Below are positions 55,233-62,992 of a stretch of 64,000 nt of DNA, one piece after another. The DNA comes from Actinoallomurus bryophytorum (GTDB lineage: Bacteria > Actinomycetota > Actinomycetes > Streptosporangiales > Streptosporangiaceae): contig NZ_VFOZ01000001.1 in the NCBI RefSeq assembly GCF_006716425.1, positions 558,001 to 622,000 on the forward strand, given 5' to 3'. The translations under genes were made by a program, and so were the position numbers. Numbering within the stretch: position 1 is the first letter of the stretch; each line of letters opens with the position of its first letter. The notes under the pieces were generated by a model. The model was given only the letters and a program-made list of their open reading frames with translations, made no database searches and was not told the DNA's origin.

Positions 55233-55391
55233 GGCGTGTCTGACAAACCCTCGTCCGGCTGCGCGACGCCCAGGCGGCGCCTCGCCACGTTGTCGTCGGT
55301 CGCCGGCCAACACCAGGCCGACTCCCTCATCCGCCTTGCGACGCACCACCTGGACACCGCTCGCTACGAACAGGATTTGTCAGACACGCCC
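55232..55391. mobile_element. MITE-like element, 160 bp, with TA target duplication
   Basis: Ends are perfect inverted repeats GGGCGTGTCTGACAAA (55232-55247) and the complement at 55376-55391, with TA on both sides (55230-55231 and 55392-55393). The inside has no transposase. The GGGCGTGTCTGACAAA end is of the type found at ends of actinobacterial IS5-like elements, so it was probably moved by such a transposase in trans. It lies exactly between two convergent genes. Confidence 0.8.
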
Positions 55392-56053
55392 TAGCCGACC
55401 AGGCGCGCGACGGCGGTCATCGTGCCGGGCGCGACCTCGGTGAAGCCGCCGTCGCGCACGACCACGTCCGCCTCGGCCACGGCCCGTCTCCAGTCGGCGG
55501 GCTCGACCACGCGTACCCGCAGGCCCGGCCAGGCGCCCTTGGCGCGCAGCAGCAGGTGCGCGGCGTGCCCGCACTGCGCGGCCGCCTTGCCGGTCGTCAT
55601 CGCCACGCCGGGGTTCAGTCCGACCAGGGCGTACGGGGGCGCGGGCGGGGGTTTCGGCTCGTCGTCGCGCGGCAGGTCGGTGCCGCCGACCTGGAGCCGC
55701 GAGATCGCGGCCGGCACCTCGGTGACCGGGCCGGGCACGAACGCCCGCGCCGGTGCCCCCTCGTGGTCGACCAGCACGCCGGGCAGGTCGCCGAGCGCCT
55801 CCCAGCGGATGCCGCGTGCCCGTCGCACCACCTTGCGGATGCGCCGGTCCTCCCAGGCCGCGACCGCCTCATGCCACTCTCCTCCCGGCTCCGACCGCGG
55901 ATCGCCGAGGAGGGTCACCGCGGCCATCGCGGCGGACTCACAGACCGCCAGATGGGCAGGAGGCTCGCCCTTCTCCACGCGCAGCACGAGCTGCATCGCC
56001 CATGGCGGCTGGTCCGCCGGATCCTCATGCCCGTTCACGCTCACGAGCACCAT
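55391..56053 (-). CDS. Peptidyl-tRNA hydrolase, Pth2 family
   Basis: 220 residues from the ATG at 56053. The C-terminal 90 residues are the Pth2 domain (VGLNPGVAMTTGKAAAQCGH with the conserved K, Q and H; VVEPADWRRAVAEADVVVRD). The N-terminal part (PWAMQLVLRVEKGEPPAHLA on) is an actinobacterial extension. It recycles peptidyl-tRNA, complementing Pth1. No good Shine-Dalgarno; a TTG at 56083 is an alternative start. Its TAG stop lies across the right edge of the MITE-like element. Confidence 0.83.
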   Translation of the reverse strand: MVLVSVNGHEDPADQPPWAMQLVLRVEKGEPPAHLAVCESAAMAAVTLLGDPRSEPGGEWHEAVAAWEDRRIRKVVRRARGIRWEALGDLPGVLVDHEGAPARAFVPGPVTEVPAAISRLQVGGTDLPRDDEPKPPPAPPYALVGLNPGVAMTTGKAAAQCGHAAHLLLRAKGAWPGLRVRVVEPADWRRAVAEADVVVRDGGFTEVAPGTMTAVARLVG

Positions 56054-56090
56054 GTCTACACAACGCGCCCGCGTTCGGGCCAACCGGTAT

Positions 56091-57371
56091 CTAGGTGAGC
56101 TTGGTCAGCGCCTCGTCCAGGATCTCGGCGCCCGTGTCGATCTCCTCCTCGGTGACCGTCAGCGGAGGGGCGATGCGCAGGCAGGCCGCCGCTCCCCCGG
56201 CCCGGCCCTTGGTGATGTTCAGCGACAGCCCGCAGGCGTAGCAGGCGTCGGTCAGCGCGTCGCCCTGCCCGATCGCGGGCGCCTTGGTCGCGCGGTCCTC
56301 GACCAGCTCGACGCCCCAGAGCAGGCCCATCCCGCGTACGTCGCCGATCAGCTCGTGGCGGCGGGCCAGCTCGCGCAGGTGCGCGCCGAGGCGTTCGCCA
56401 CGCTGGGCGGAACGGGTGGCGAGGTCCTCTTCCTCCACGACGTCCAGGACGGCCAGCGCGGCGGCCGCGGGAAGCGGGTCGGACTGGTGGGAGGTGTAGT
56501 ACATGAGCCCGGCGTCGTACGCGGTCTGCTCGATCGCGCCGGTCGTGACGACCGCGCTGATCGGCAGGCCGCCGCCGAGGGTCTTGGACAGCGTCACGAT
56601 GTCCGGTACGACGCCGAAGACGTCCATGCCGAACATCGCGCCCAGCCGGCCGAAGCCGGTCTGCGCCTCGTCCAGGATGAGCAGCATGTCGCGTTCGTGG
56701 GTCAGCTCAAGCAGCCGGGCGAAATATCCGGGCGGTGGGACGAGGATCCCGCCGGAGGACAGGACCGGCTCGGCGACGACGGCGGCGCGCGACCCGCTCG
56801 TCTGCTGGTCGTACAGCTCGAAGCCGACCTCCAGGCAGGTGTGGTCGCAGGTGCCGGCGCAGTGGCGTACCGGGCACCGGTAGGCGTACGGCGCGGGCAG
56901 CGCGAAGACTCCCGGCATGGTGGGGCCGTGCCCGCGGCGACCCGCCGAGTAGGTCAGGGACTGGCTGCCCGACGTCATGCCGTGCCAGCTGCGGGTCAGC
57001 GAGACGATCTCGAAGCCGCCGGTGGCGAGCTTGGCCATGCGCACCGCGGCCTCGTTCGCCTCTCCGCCCGTGCTCAGGAACATCGAGCGGTCCAGGCCGT
57101 CGGGCATCAGCGCGGCGACCCTCTCCGCCAGGGCCAGCACCGGCTCGGACAGCAGGCCGGAGTTGAGATGGACGGCCTCGTCGAGGGAGCGGCGCACCGC
57201 CTCGACTATGCGCGGGTGGCTGTGCCCGATCGTGGCGCAGATCTGGCCGGAGGTGAAGTCGAGGACGCGGCGCCCGTCGGTGGTCTCCAGCCACGACCCC
57301 GAAGCCCGGGCGATCACGTCGTGGGCGAACTCCCCGTTGTAGCGGATCAGGTGGCGTTCACGTGGGTCCAT
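56091..57371 (-). CDS. Class III aminotransferase (2,2-dialkylglycine decarboxylase-like)
   Basis: 426 residues. The N-terminus LIRYNGEFAHDVIARASGSW, then DGRRVLDFTSGQICATIGHS resembles dialkylglycine decarboxylase more than ornithine or GABA aminotransferases. LILDEAQTGFGRLG carries the PLP aspartate D234 and LSKTLGGGLP the PLP lysine K263. A Cys-containing insertion (YRCPVRHCAGTCDHTC at about 164-179) could be a metal site. It decarboxylates or transaminates an amino acid. Divergent LysR gene 75 bp away, so regulation by it is likely. Confidence 0.87.
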   Translation of the reverse strand: MDPRERHLIRYNGEFAHDVIARASGSWLETTDGRRVLDFTSGQICATIGHSHPRIVEAVRRSLDEAVHLNSGLLSEPVLALAERVAALMPDGLDRSMFLSTGGEANEAAVRMAKLATGGFEIVSLTRSWHGMTSGSQSLTYSAGRRGHGPTMPGVFALPAPYAYRCPVRHCAGTCDHTCLEVGFELYDQQTSGSRAAVVAEPVLSSGGILVPPPGYFARLLELTHERDMLLILDEAQTGFGRLGAMFGMDVFGVVPDIVTLSKTLGGGLPISAVVTTGAIEQTAYDAGLMYYTSHQSDPLPAAAALAVLDVVEEEDLATRSAQRGERLGAHLRELARRHELIGDVRGMGLLWGVELVEDRATKAPAIGQGDALTDACYACGLSLNITKGRAGGAAACLRIAPPLTVTEEEIDTGAEILDEALTKLT

Positions 57372-57411
57372 GTGCCGATGGTCACCCCGCCGACCCATCG
57401 GGTCCAGCGAT

Positions 57412-57442
57412 GATTCTCGCCGGATAATCGTGGAAGAATCCG
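57412..57442. promoter_or_regulatory. LysR-type operator candidates between aminotransferase and lysR-like gene
   Basis: GATT-N10-AATC at 57412-57429 fits the T-N11-A pattern, and CGGAT-N12-ATCCG at 57421-57442 is an overlapping dyad. Both lie in the 75-bp divergent gap. Confidence 0.5.
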
Positions 57443-57446
57443 AACG

Positions 57447-58337
57447 ATGCTCGACCTCCGGCGGCTGCGGCTCCTCCGCGAACTCCACGAACGCGGCACC
57501 ATCGCGTCGGTCGCGGACGCCCTGTCCTACAGTCCCTCGACCGTCTCCCACCAGCTCGCCGAGCTCCAGCGCGAGGCGGGCGTGCTGCTGTTCGAGCGCG
57601 ACGGCCGTCGGCTGCGCCTCACCGAGGCGGCGCGCGTCCTCGTACGCCACGCGGACGCCCTGCTCACCCGCATGGAACGCGCCGAGGCCGAGATGGCGGC
57701 CGCGGCCGGTGTCGTGGCCGGGACCGTACGCCTCGCGGCGTTCCAGACGGCGGCGATCAGCCTGGTCGCCCCCGCGCTGACCGACCTCGCGAGCCGCCAT
57801 CCCGGGCTGCGTCTCGAGCTCACCGAGGCCGAGCCGGACGAGGCGGTCGACGCCCTGCTGCGCCGCGAGTGCGACGTCGCGATCTGCGACGAGTACGGCG
57901 GGCGGCGGAGGACCCGGCCGCGCGGCCTCACGTTCGAGGAGGTGTACGCCGAGCGGGTGCGCCTCGTGCTGCCGCGCGACCACCCGGCGACGACCCTGGG
58001 TGAGCTGGCGGGAGCGGCGTGGGCCGGCGGCCACCCCGGCACCAGCCACGAGCGCCTGCTGGACCAGGCGTGCACGACCATCGGCGGCTTCACGCCCGAT
58101 GTCCGCCATCGGGCCACCGACCTGCTCGTCCTGCTCGCGCTCGTCGCCAGGGGCGGCGCCGTCACGCTGTTGCCCGACCTGTCACGGCCCGAGCGCGACC
58201 CCTCGGTCGCGGTGCGGGACATCGGGATCGCGCGGCGCGTCCTGACCGTCGTACGGGACGACGGCCTCGCGCGGCCCGCGCTCGACGCGGTCCGTTCGGC
58301 GCTCCGCGCGGCGGCGCTTGACCTTGTCCCTGGGTGA
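57447..58337 (+). CDS. LysR-family transcriptional regulator
   Basis: 296 residues. HTH at 1-60: MLDLRRLRLLRELHERGTIA, then VADALSYSPSTVSHQLAELQ. The effector domain starts GTVRLAAFQTAAISLVAPAL. It is divergent from the aminotransferase gene, its likely target, with the substrate amino acid as possible effector. ATG at 57447 with GGAAG upstream. A MerR-PP2C gene follows 35 bp downstream and may be read through. Confidence 0.9.
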   Translation: MLDLRRLRLLRELHERGTIASVADALSYSPSTVSHQLAELQREAGVLLFERDGRRLRLTEAARVLVRHADALLTRMERAEAEMAAAAGVVAGTVRLAAFQTAAISLVAPALTDLASRHPGLRLELTEAEPDEAVDALLRRECDVAICDEYGGRRRTRPRGLTFEEVYAERVRLVLPRDHPATTLGELAGAAWAGGHPGTSHERLLDQACTTIGGFTPDVRHRATDLLVLLALVARGGAVTLLPDLSRPERDPSVAVRDIGIARRVLTVVRDDGLARPALDAVRSALRAAALDLVPG

Positions 58338-58372
58338 AGCCCCAGCATCGAGGCCGACAGGAGGAAGGTGTC

Positions 58373-59449
58373 ATGGGCTCGTTGACGATCGGCGCGTTCG
58401 CGCGTGCGGCACGGCTGTCGCCGAAGGCCCTGCGGCTCTACGACGAGCTCGGCCTGCTGCGGCCCGCGCGTGTCGACCCGGTCTCCGGCTACCGGCTGTA
58501 CGAGCCGTCGCAGCTCGCGCGGGCCCGGCTGGTGGCCTGGCTCCGCCGGCTCGGCATGCCGCTGGCCCGCATCCGGGTCGTGTGCTCGCTGGACCCGGCC
58601 TCGGCCGCACGCGAGGTGGCCGCCTACTGGGCGCAGGTCGAGTCCGACGTCGTGGCCCGGCGTGACCTCGCCGCCTTCCTCATCGACCAGTTGTCCGGAG
58701 GGGACGATGAGCACATGACTCTGCGCATCCGCTACGCGAAGCACTCCGACATCGGGAGGGTCCGCGACGCCAACGAGGACTCCGTGTACGCCGGGACGCG
58801 GCTCCTCGCCGTCGCGGACGGCTTCGGCGGCCACGGGCGCGGCGCTCCGGCGAGCGCGGCCGTCATCGAGGCGCTGCGCCCGCTCGACGCGGGCGTCGCC
58901 GCGGGCGACCTGCTGACCGCGCTCGACCAGGCGGTCCACTCGGCCGACGCGGCGCTCCGTGAGATCACTCGTTCCGACCCCGCGATGGAGGGGGCCGGCA
59001 GCACGCTCACCGCGATGCTGTGGTCGGGTTCACGCCTCGGCCTCGTCCATATCGGCGACTGCCGGGCGTACGTCCTGCGCGAGGGCGAGCTGTTCCAGAT
59101 CACCCACGACCACACCCTCGTCCAGTCGCTGATCGACGAGGGGCGCCTCACCCACGAGGAGGCGGCCTCGCACCCGCAGCGGTCGCTGCTGCTGCGCGCG
59201 CTGGAGGGCTCCGGTGTGGCGGCCGACCTGAAGCTGCACGAGGCGCGGCCCGGTGACCGGTACCTGCTGTGCTCGGACGGCCTGTCCACGGTGGTCCCGG
59301 TCCAGGCCGTCCACGACACGCTCGCCACGGTGGCCGACCCCGATGACGCCGTACGGCGGCTGGTCGACCTCGCCAACGACGCGGGCGGGCCGGACAACGT
59401 CACCTGTGTCGTCGCCGATGTGACCGACCAGGAGGCGCCGCGGGAATGA
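58373..59449 (+). CDS. MerR HTH fused to PP2C-type protein phosphatase
   Basis: 358 residues. Residues 1-70 are a MerR winged helix (TIGAFARAARLSPKALRLYD, then ELGLLRPARVDPVSGYRLY), 75-105 a dimerisation helix, and from about 118 a complete PP2C domain: R131-x-x-NED (RDANEDS), VADGFGGHGRGAPAS with the metal Asp, GSTLTAMLW, HIGDCRAYVLREG, LLCSDGLSTVV and GGPDNVTCVVADV. All metal aspartates are present, so it should be an active Ser/Thr phosphatase tied to a DNA-binding module. ATG at 58373 has GAGGAAGG upstream. An internal ATG at 58715 with GGAGGGG upstream could give the phosphatase alone. Confidence 0.88.
   Translation: MGSLTIGAFARAARLSPKALRLYDELGLLRPARVDPVSGYRLYEPSQLARARLVAWLRRLGMPLARIRVVCSLDPASAAREVAAYWAQVESDVVARRDLAAFLIDQLSGGDDEHMTLRIRYAKHSDIGRVRDANEDSVYAGTRLLAVADGFGGHGRGAPASAAVIEALRPLDAGVAAGDLLTALDQAVHSADAALREITRSDPAMEGAGSTLTAMLWSGSRLGLVHIGDCRAYVLREGELFQITHDHTLVQSLIDEGRLTHEEAASHPQRSLLLRALEGSGVAADLKLHEARPGDRYLLCSDGLSTVVPVQAVHDTLATVADPDDAVRRLVDLANDAGGPDNVTCVVADVTDQEAPRE
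58715..59449 (+). other. Possible internal start giving a separate PP2C product
   Basis: ATG at 58715 lies in frame at codon 115, at the domain border, with GGAGGGG 11 nt upstream. A protein from here would be a 244-residue stand-alone PP2C, the usual size of bacterial members. Confidence 0.35.
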
Positions 59450-59631
59450 GGTCATCACGTTCTCCTGACCGGATATCGGCCGATCGCCGTCGCATGACCG
59501 TTGTTGACGGTTTCGTGGAACCGCCCTGACCCGGCGAGCGGCTGCCGGAGATGACCGTGTTAGGGGTTCCTGTCCGTAGCCGGGGGCGTACGCGGTGCTC
59601 CATACTCTCGGGTTAGTCCACCGAGGAGATC

Positions 59632-60366
59632 ATGGTGACGGTGTCAGCGGAGCTCGCCGAGATCCAGCACTGGTGGGCGAACCGATCCGCTCCCCCCGGC
59701 CCGGCCCCCGCCGAGCAGGTCTGCCGGATCGCCGGTAGCGCCCATGACCAGCTCACCCCGGCCGGCGTCGACAATCCGTACTGGGAGATCGTCCGGCAGC
59801 TGCCCTCGGTGCGCGGAACCGGGCACGGCGTCTGCCCGGACGGGTTCGCCCGTGAGCTTCCCGTCGGCCATCATCTGCTGACCAAGCGCTACTCCTGGGC
59901 GATCCCCTCGCCGGGCGACATCGCCTGGCTCGGGGACGTACTCGGCCGTCGCGGCCTGGTCGAGATCGGCGCCGGCTCGGGCTACTGGGCATGGCAGGCG
60001 CGGCAGGCCGGGATCGACGTCATCGCCTACGAGCCGGCCGACTCCGCCGCCAACGCGTACACCGACGGCACTGAGTACTCCACCGTCCTGCGAGAGGGCC
60101 ACAGCGTCGCCCGGCACCACCCCGACCGGGCGCTGATGCTGTGCTGGCCGACCCACAATGACTCCTGGGCGACCAGTACCCTCGACGCGTACGCAGGCGA
60201 CGTGTTCGTCTACATCGGCCAGCCCCGTGGCGGTGTCTGCGCCGACGACGCCTTCTTCGGACTCCTGGACCGTGCCTGGACACCGGTCGGCTCGAGTGCC
60301 CGGCACGTCAGCTGGCGGCACGCCGGCAGCACCATGACCGCCTACCGCCGCAGAGAGCCCGCCTGA
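59632..60366 (+). CDS. SAM-methyltransferase-like hypothetical protein
   Basis: 244 residues. The Rossmann glycine-rich loop is in LVEIGAGSGYWAWQARQAGI and is followed by an acidic residue at the end of strand 2 (VIAYEPAD), which fits AdoMet binding. LMLCWPTHNDSW and GDVFVYIGQPRGGVCAD follow. It belongs to a conserved actinobacterial family of unknown substrate. ATG at 59632 has GAGGAG upstream, and TACTCT at 59603-59608 is a possible -10. It converges with the SPFH gene with a 1-bp gap. Confidence 0.78.
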   Translation: MVTVSAELAEIQHWWANRSAPPGPAPAEQVCRIAGSAHDQLTPAGVDNPYWEIVRQLPSVRGTGHGVCPDGFARELPVGHHLLTKRYSWAIPSPGDIAWLGDVLGRRGLVEIGAGSGYWAWQARQAGIDVIAYEPADSAANAYTDGTEYSTVLREGHSVARHHPDRALMLCWPTHNDSWATSTLDAYAGDVFVYIGQPRGGVCADDAFFGLLDRAWTPVGSSARHVSWRHAGSTMTAYRRREPA

Positions 60367-60367
60367 G

Positions 60368-61492
60368 CTACTTCCCGTCCGCCTTCTCGGGAAGCTCGCG
60401 CCGGCCGTCGGTCTCCTCCGCGAGGTTCTTCTTGACCGCTTCGAGGATGGTCAGCCCCTGGCCGACGAGTCCGGCGGCGATCTCGCCGAGGCCGTCGGCC
60501 CCGTTCAGGATGTTGACGTTCGCGCCGGAAAGGCCGCTCGCCGCCTCCCGTACGATCTGCGGCAACTGGTCGATGAGCATGCGGTCGAGGGCGACCCGGT
60601 CATAGGAGGCCGCGGCCTCGGCCTGGACCTTCATCCGCTCGGCCTCGGCCTGGGCCAGGATGCGAACCCGCTGCGCGTCGGCCTCCGCCGGCCGGACGAC
60701 CTCGGCCACCAGCTGCTGCTGGCGGAGCTCGGCCTCGCGCATGGCCAGTTCGGTCTGCGCGGCGATGACCTCACGCTGTGCCTGGGCCTGCGAGAGCGGC
60801 CCGGCCTGCCCGGCCTCGGCCTGTGCCCGGTCCACCTCGGCCTTGTACTCCGCCTGGACGATCGCCGTCTGCCGCGCGTACTCGGCCTGGTTACGCTGCG
60901 ACTCCTGCTGGGCCTCGACCGCGGCCTGCGTCGCCTGCGCCTGCGCGATCTGCGCCTGCCGCTGGATCGCGGCGTTGTGAGGGGCGGCCATCGCGTCGAT
61001 GTAGCCGGTGTTCATGTCGTCGATGGACTGGATCTGCAACGAGTCGACGGTGAGCCCGATCTTGGCCATCTCCGCCTTCGAGCCGTCGAGGACCTCGAGC
61101 GCCAGCTTCTGTCGTTCGGTGACGATCTCCTCGACGGTCATCGAACCGATGATCGAACGCAGGTGACCGGCGAAGATCCGCCCGGTCAGCGTCGACATCT
61201 GGTCCTGGTCGGACAGGAACCGCTGACCCGCGTTGATGATGCTCTCGGCGTCGTTCCCGACCTTGAACGCGATCACCGAGCGCACGTTGAGACTGATGCC
61301 CTGCCTGGTGACACAGGTCTCCGACACCTCCGCCTCGCACATGGCCAAGGTCAGAAAACGCACCTTACGAAAGACCGGCAGGATGAACGCGCCATGACCG
61401 GTGACCACACGGAAGGGCGCGCCGTTCCTGGCCGCTCGGCCTCCGGAAATCAACATGGCCTCATCGGGGGCCGGAACACGATAACCGAACAT
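60368..61492 (-). CDS. SPFH/Band 7 domain protein (flotillin-like)
   Basis: 374 residues. The SPFH domain occupies about 1-170 (MFGYRVPAPDEAMLISGGRA on, with VEIVTERQKLALEVLDG-like VEEIVTERQKLALEVLDGSK). A long alanine/glutamate/glutamine-rich coiled coil follows (200-330), then a short C-terminal region (LSGANVNILNGADGLGEIAA). Flotillin-like proteins scaffold membrane domains and often pair with NfeD. ATG at 61492 with GAGGAGAC upstream. A small NfeD-like gene lies 160 bp upstream on the same strand. Confidence 0.9.
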   Translation of the reverse strand: MFGYRVPAPDEAMLISGGRAARNGAPFRVVTGHGAFILPVFRKVRFLTLAMCEAEVSETCVTRQGISLNVRSVIAFKVGNDAESIINAGQRFLSDQDQMSTLTGRIFAGHLRSIIGSMTVEEIVTERQKLALEVLDGSKAEMAKIGLTVDSLQIQSIDDMNTGYIDAMAAPHNAAIQRQAQIAQAQATQAAVEAQQESQRNQAEYARQTAIVQAEYKAEVDRAQAEAGQAGPLSQAQAQREVIAAQTELAMREAELRQQQLVAEVVRPAEADAQRVRILAQAEAERMKVQAEAAASYDRVALDRMLIDQLPQIVREAASGLSGANVNILNGADGLGEIAAGLVGQGLTILEAVKKNLAEETDGRRELPEKADGK

Positions 61493-61651
61493 CTCTTGTC
61501 TCCTCAGTGCTACGACAGGCCTGGAGCGACGCCGCCCGGAGGGATATGGCCTGGAGCTTCGCGCACATTACGCGCCTTGGAGCGGCCGCCGCTAGGGCGG
61601 GTCCGGCGAATGCCCGCCCTACCGCGCGCGAACGCCATTTGTGAGGAACAC

Positions 61652-61882
61652 CTAGACGCCACCGCCGGCGATCTCATCCCACTCGATGACGTCCACCGTC
61701 CTGGCACCGCGCGACTCTATGACCAAGACCCTGGTGTCCTTCGGAAGCGGAGTGTCCGACCACGCCAGAAAGGTCTCCGATCCGCCGCGGACCTTGACCA
61801 GCGCCTCCCCCGGGCCGGCGGATCCGCGAGTACCGATGATGAGGACTCCGAGGCACCCTATGCAGGACTCGTCCCTGACCAC
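61652..61882 (-). CDS. Small NfeD-like (OB-fold) protein
   Basis: 76 residues from a GTG at 61882 that has GAGGGGG 5-7 nt upstream; a GTG at 61888 is an alternative. The sequence LIIGTRGSAGPGEALVKVRG followed by SETFLAWSDTPLPKDTRVLV has the OB-fold pattern of the NfeD C-terminal domain (G-x-G-x-A, then strands around a P-K-G/D-T-x-V turn). It lacks the usual membrane helices, and an ESCIGCLG segment precedes the fold. The pairing with a flotillin-like gene supports the call. Confidence 0.65.
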   Translation of the reverse strand: MVRDESCIGCLGVLIIGTRGSAGPGEALVKVRGGSETFLAWSDTPLPKDTRVLVIESRGARTVDVIEWDEIAGGGV

Positions 61883-61974
61883 CGGCACCCCCTCAGGTGG
61901 GGCCGTGACGCCCCATCCCTCACATTATCGGGGCGCGGACACGGCGATCGGGGAGGTCGGGGCGGTGCCATTGC

Positions 61975-62256
61975 TCATTTCGGCCGTTCCTGGCCAGAGG
62001 TCACCGGCGGCGCGAATCGCCAGCTCCGAACGGACCAGGCGGACAGCCCCGACAGAATCGACCCGAGACTCATCACCGAGCCGATCGAGAGCACAGAGGC
62101 AAAGGAGCCCACCGAGCCGATCGACAGAATCGAACCCGCCGAACCGATCGACAGGATCGAGCCGGCCGAGCCGATCGACAGGATCGATCCACTTGATCCG
62201 AAGCTCAGGATGGAACCCGCCGAATCCTGCCCTCGCGAAACGCCTCTCTTCTTCAT
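61975..62256 (-). CDS. GS-rich nine-residue repeat protein (93 aa)
   Basis: From the ATG at 62256 (GGAAGAG upstream) the protein has a basic start MKKRGVSRGQ and then GSILSIGSA-type repeats, about six with period nine, ending SVRSWRFAPP. Alternating small and hydrophobic residues suggest a beta-solenoid or amyloid-like fold. It lies upstream of the NfeD-like and flotillin-like genes on the same strand, so a three-gene operon is likely. The plus strand of the same DNA also has an open frame (EPIDRIEPA repeats), but the minus-strand frame matches similar small actinobacterial proteins in style. Confidence 0.6.
   Translation of the reverse strand: MKKRGVSRGQDSAGSILSFGSSGSILSIGSAGSILSIGSAGSILSIGSVGSFASVLSIGSVMSLGSILSGLSAWSVRSWRFAPPVTSGQERPK
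62090..62205. repeat. 27-bp tandem repeats inside the GS-repeat gene
   Basis: About four units of the type CCGATCGACAGGATCGAGCC..., each coding for nine residues on the minus strand. The near-identity of neighbouring units points to recent slippage or unequal exchange. Confidence 0.75.
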
Positions 62257-62436
62257 ACGGAGCACTCTTCCAGCCATGGCCGGCCGGCGACAGGTGGTCT
62301 CTCGCGCCCGCGCGGCCGGTCTCCCGGCCCGCAGCCACACCGTCTGTCTCGGCCTCCGGCGGAGTGACTCCCACCGGACGTACGTGATCCATGTGAGACT
62401 TCTGGGCGACCGTCTGATCGACCGGAGGTGGGCCTC

Positions 62437-62919
62437 GTGGATGACGGCGAAAAGGACGCACTGTCGATGTTCCTGGAGGCGCAGCGGGCCAGCGTGCTGG
62501 CGATCGTCGACGGTCTCGGCGTGGAGGCGCTGACGACCGCGGTCCTGCCGTCGGGGTGGACGCCGCTGGGGCTCGTCGAACACCTGGGGTACGCCGAGCG
62601 GCACTGGTTCCAGGAGGTCCTCACCGGAACCGCCGAGCCGCTGGAATGGCCCGACGACAACGCGCCGCTCACCACTCCGCGACCGCCGTCCGTGGTCTTC
62701 GCGTTCTACCGCGACCAGTGCAGGCGGTCCGATGCCATCCTGGCCTCCCTGCCCCTCTCGACGCGCCCGCGGGGAAGTCACCCGCCTCCGCTCGGTGACG
62801 AGACGACCGACCTGCGCCGGATCGTGCTGCACATGATCGAGGAGACCTCCCGTCACGCCGGTCACCTCGACGCCGCCCGCGAGCTGCTCGACGGAAAGAC
62901 CGGGCTCGGGCCGCGATAG
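62437..62919 (+). CDS. DinB/DUF664-family protein (mycothiol-dependent enzyme type)
   Basis: 160 residues from a GTG at 62437 with GGAGG 8 nt upstream. ALTTAVLPSGWTPLGLVEHL, then GYAERHWFQEVLTG is the DUF664 signature with the first His ligand, and HMIEETSRHAGHLDAAREL the last two. The four-helix bundle binds a divalent metal; many actinobacterial members use mycothiol. The substrate is unknown. Confidence 0.85.
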   Translation: MDDGEKDALSMFLEAQRASVLAIVDGLGVEALTTAVLPSGWTPLGLVEHLGYAERHWFQEVLTGTAEPLEWPDDNAPLTTPRPPSVVFAFYRDQCRRSDAILASLPLSTRPRGSHPPPLGDETTDLRRIVLHMIEETSRHAGHLDAARELLDGKTGLGPR

Positions 62920-62992
62920 CCCGCGGTCCGCCCCGGCCGATGCCCCTTTGATCGGATGGAGGCCGATCGACCGCTCATGGCAGGGTGGGCGG

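Noticed and set aside
57372-57446. Possible riboswitch in the aminotransferase/LysR gap
   Set aside because: Only 75 bp, filled by LysR-type dyads; too short for a riboswitch.
56091-58109. A 672-residue minus-strand reading frame extending the aminotransferase through the LysR gene
   Set aside because: The extra N-terminal part is antisense to a clear LysR gene and has no homology; the family starts at the ATG at 57371.
62428-62436. Earlier GTG start for the DinB protein
   Set aside because: The GTG at 62428 has no ribosome-binding site at proper distance; GGAGG sits 8 nt before the GTG at 62437.
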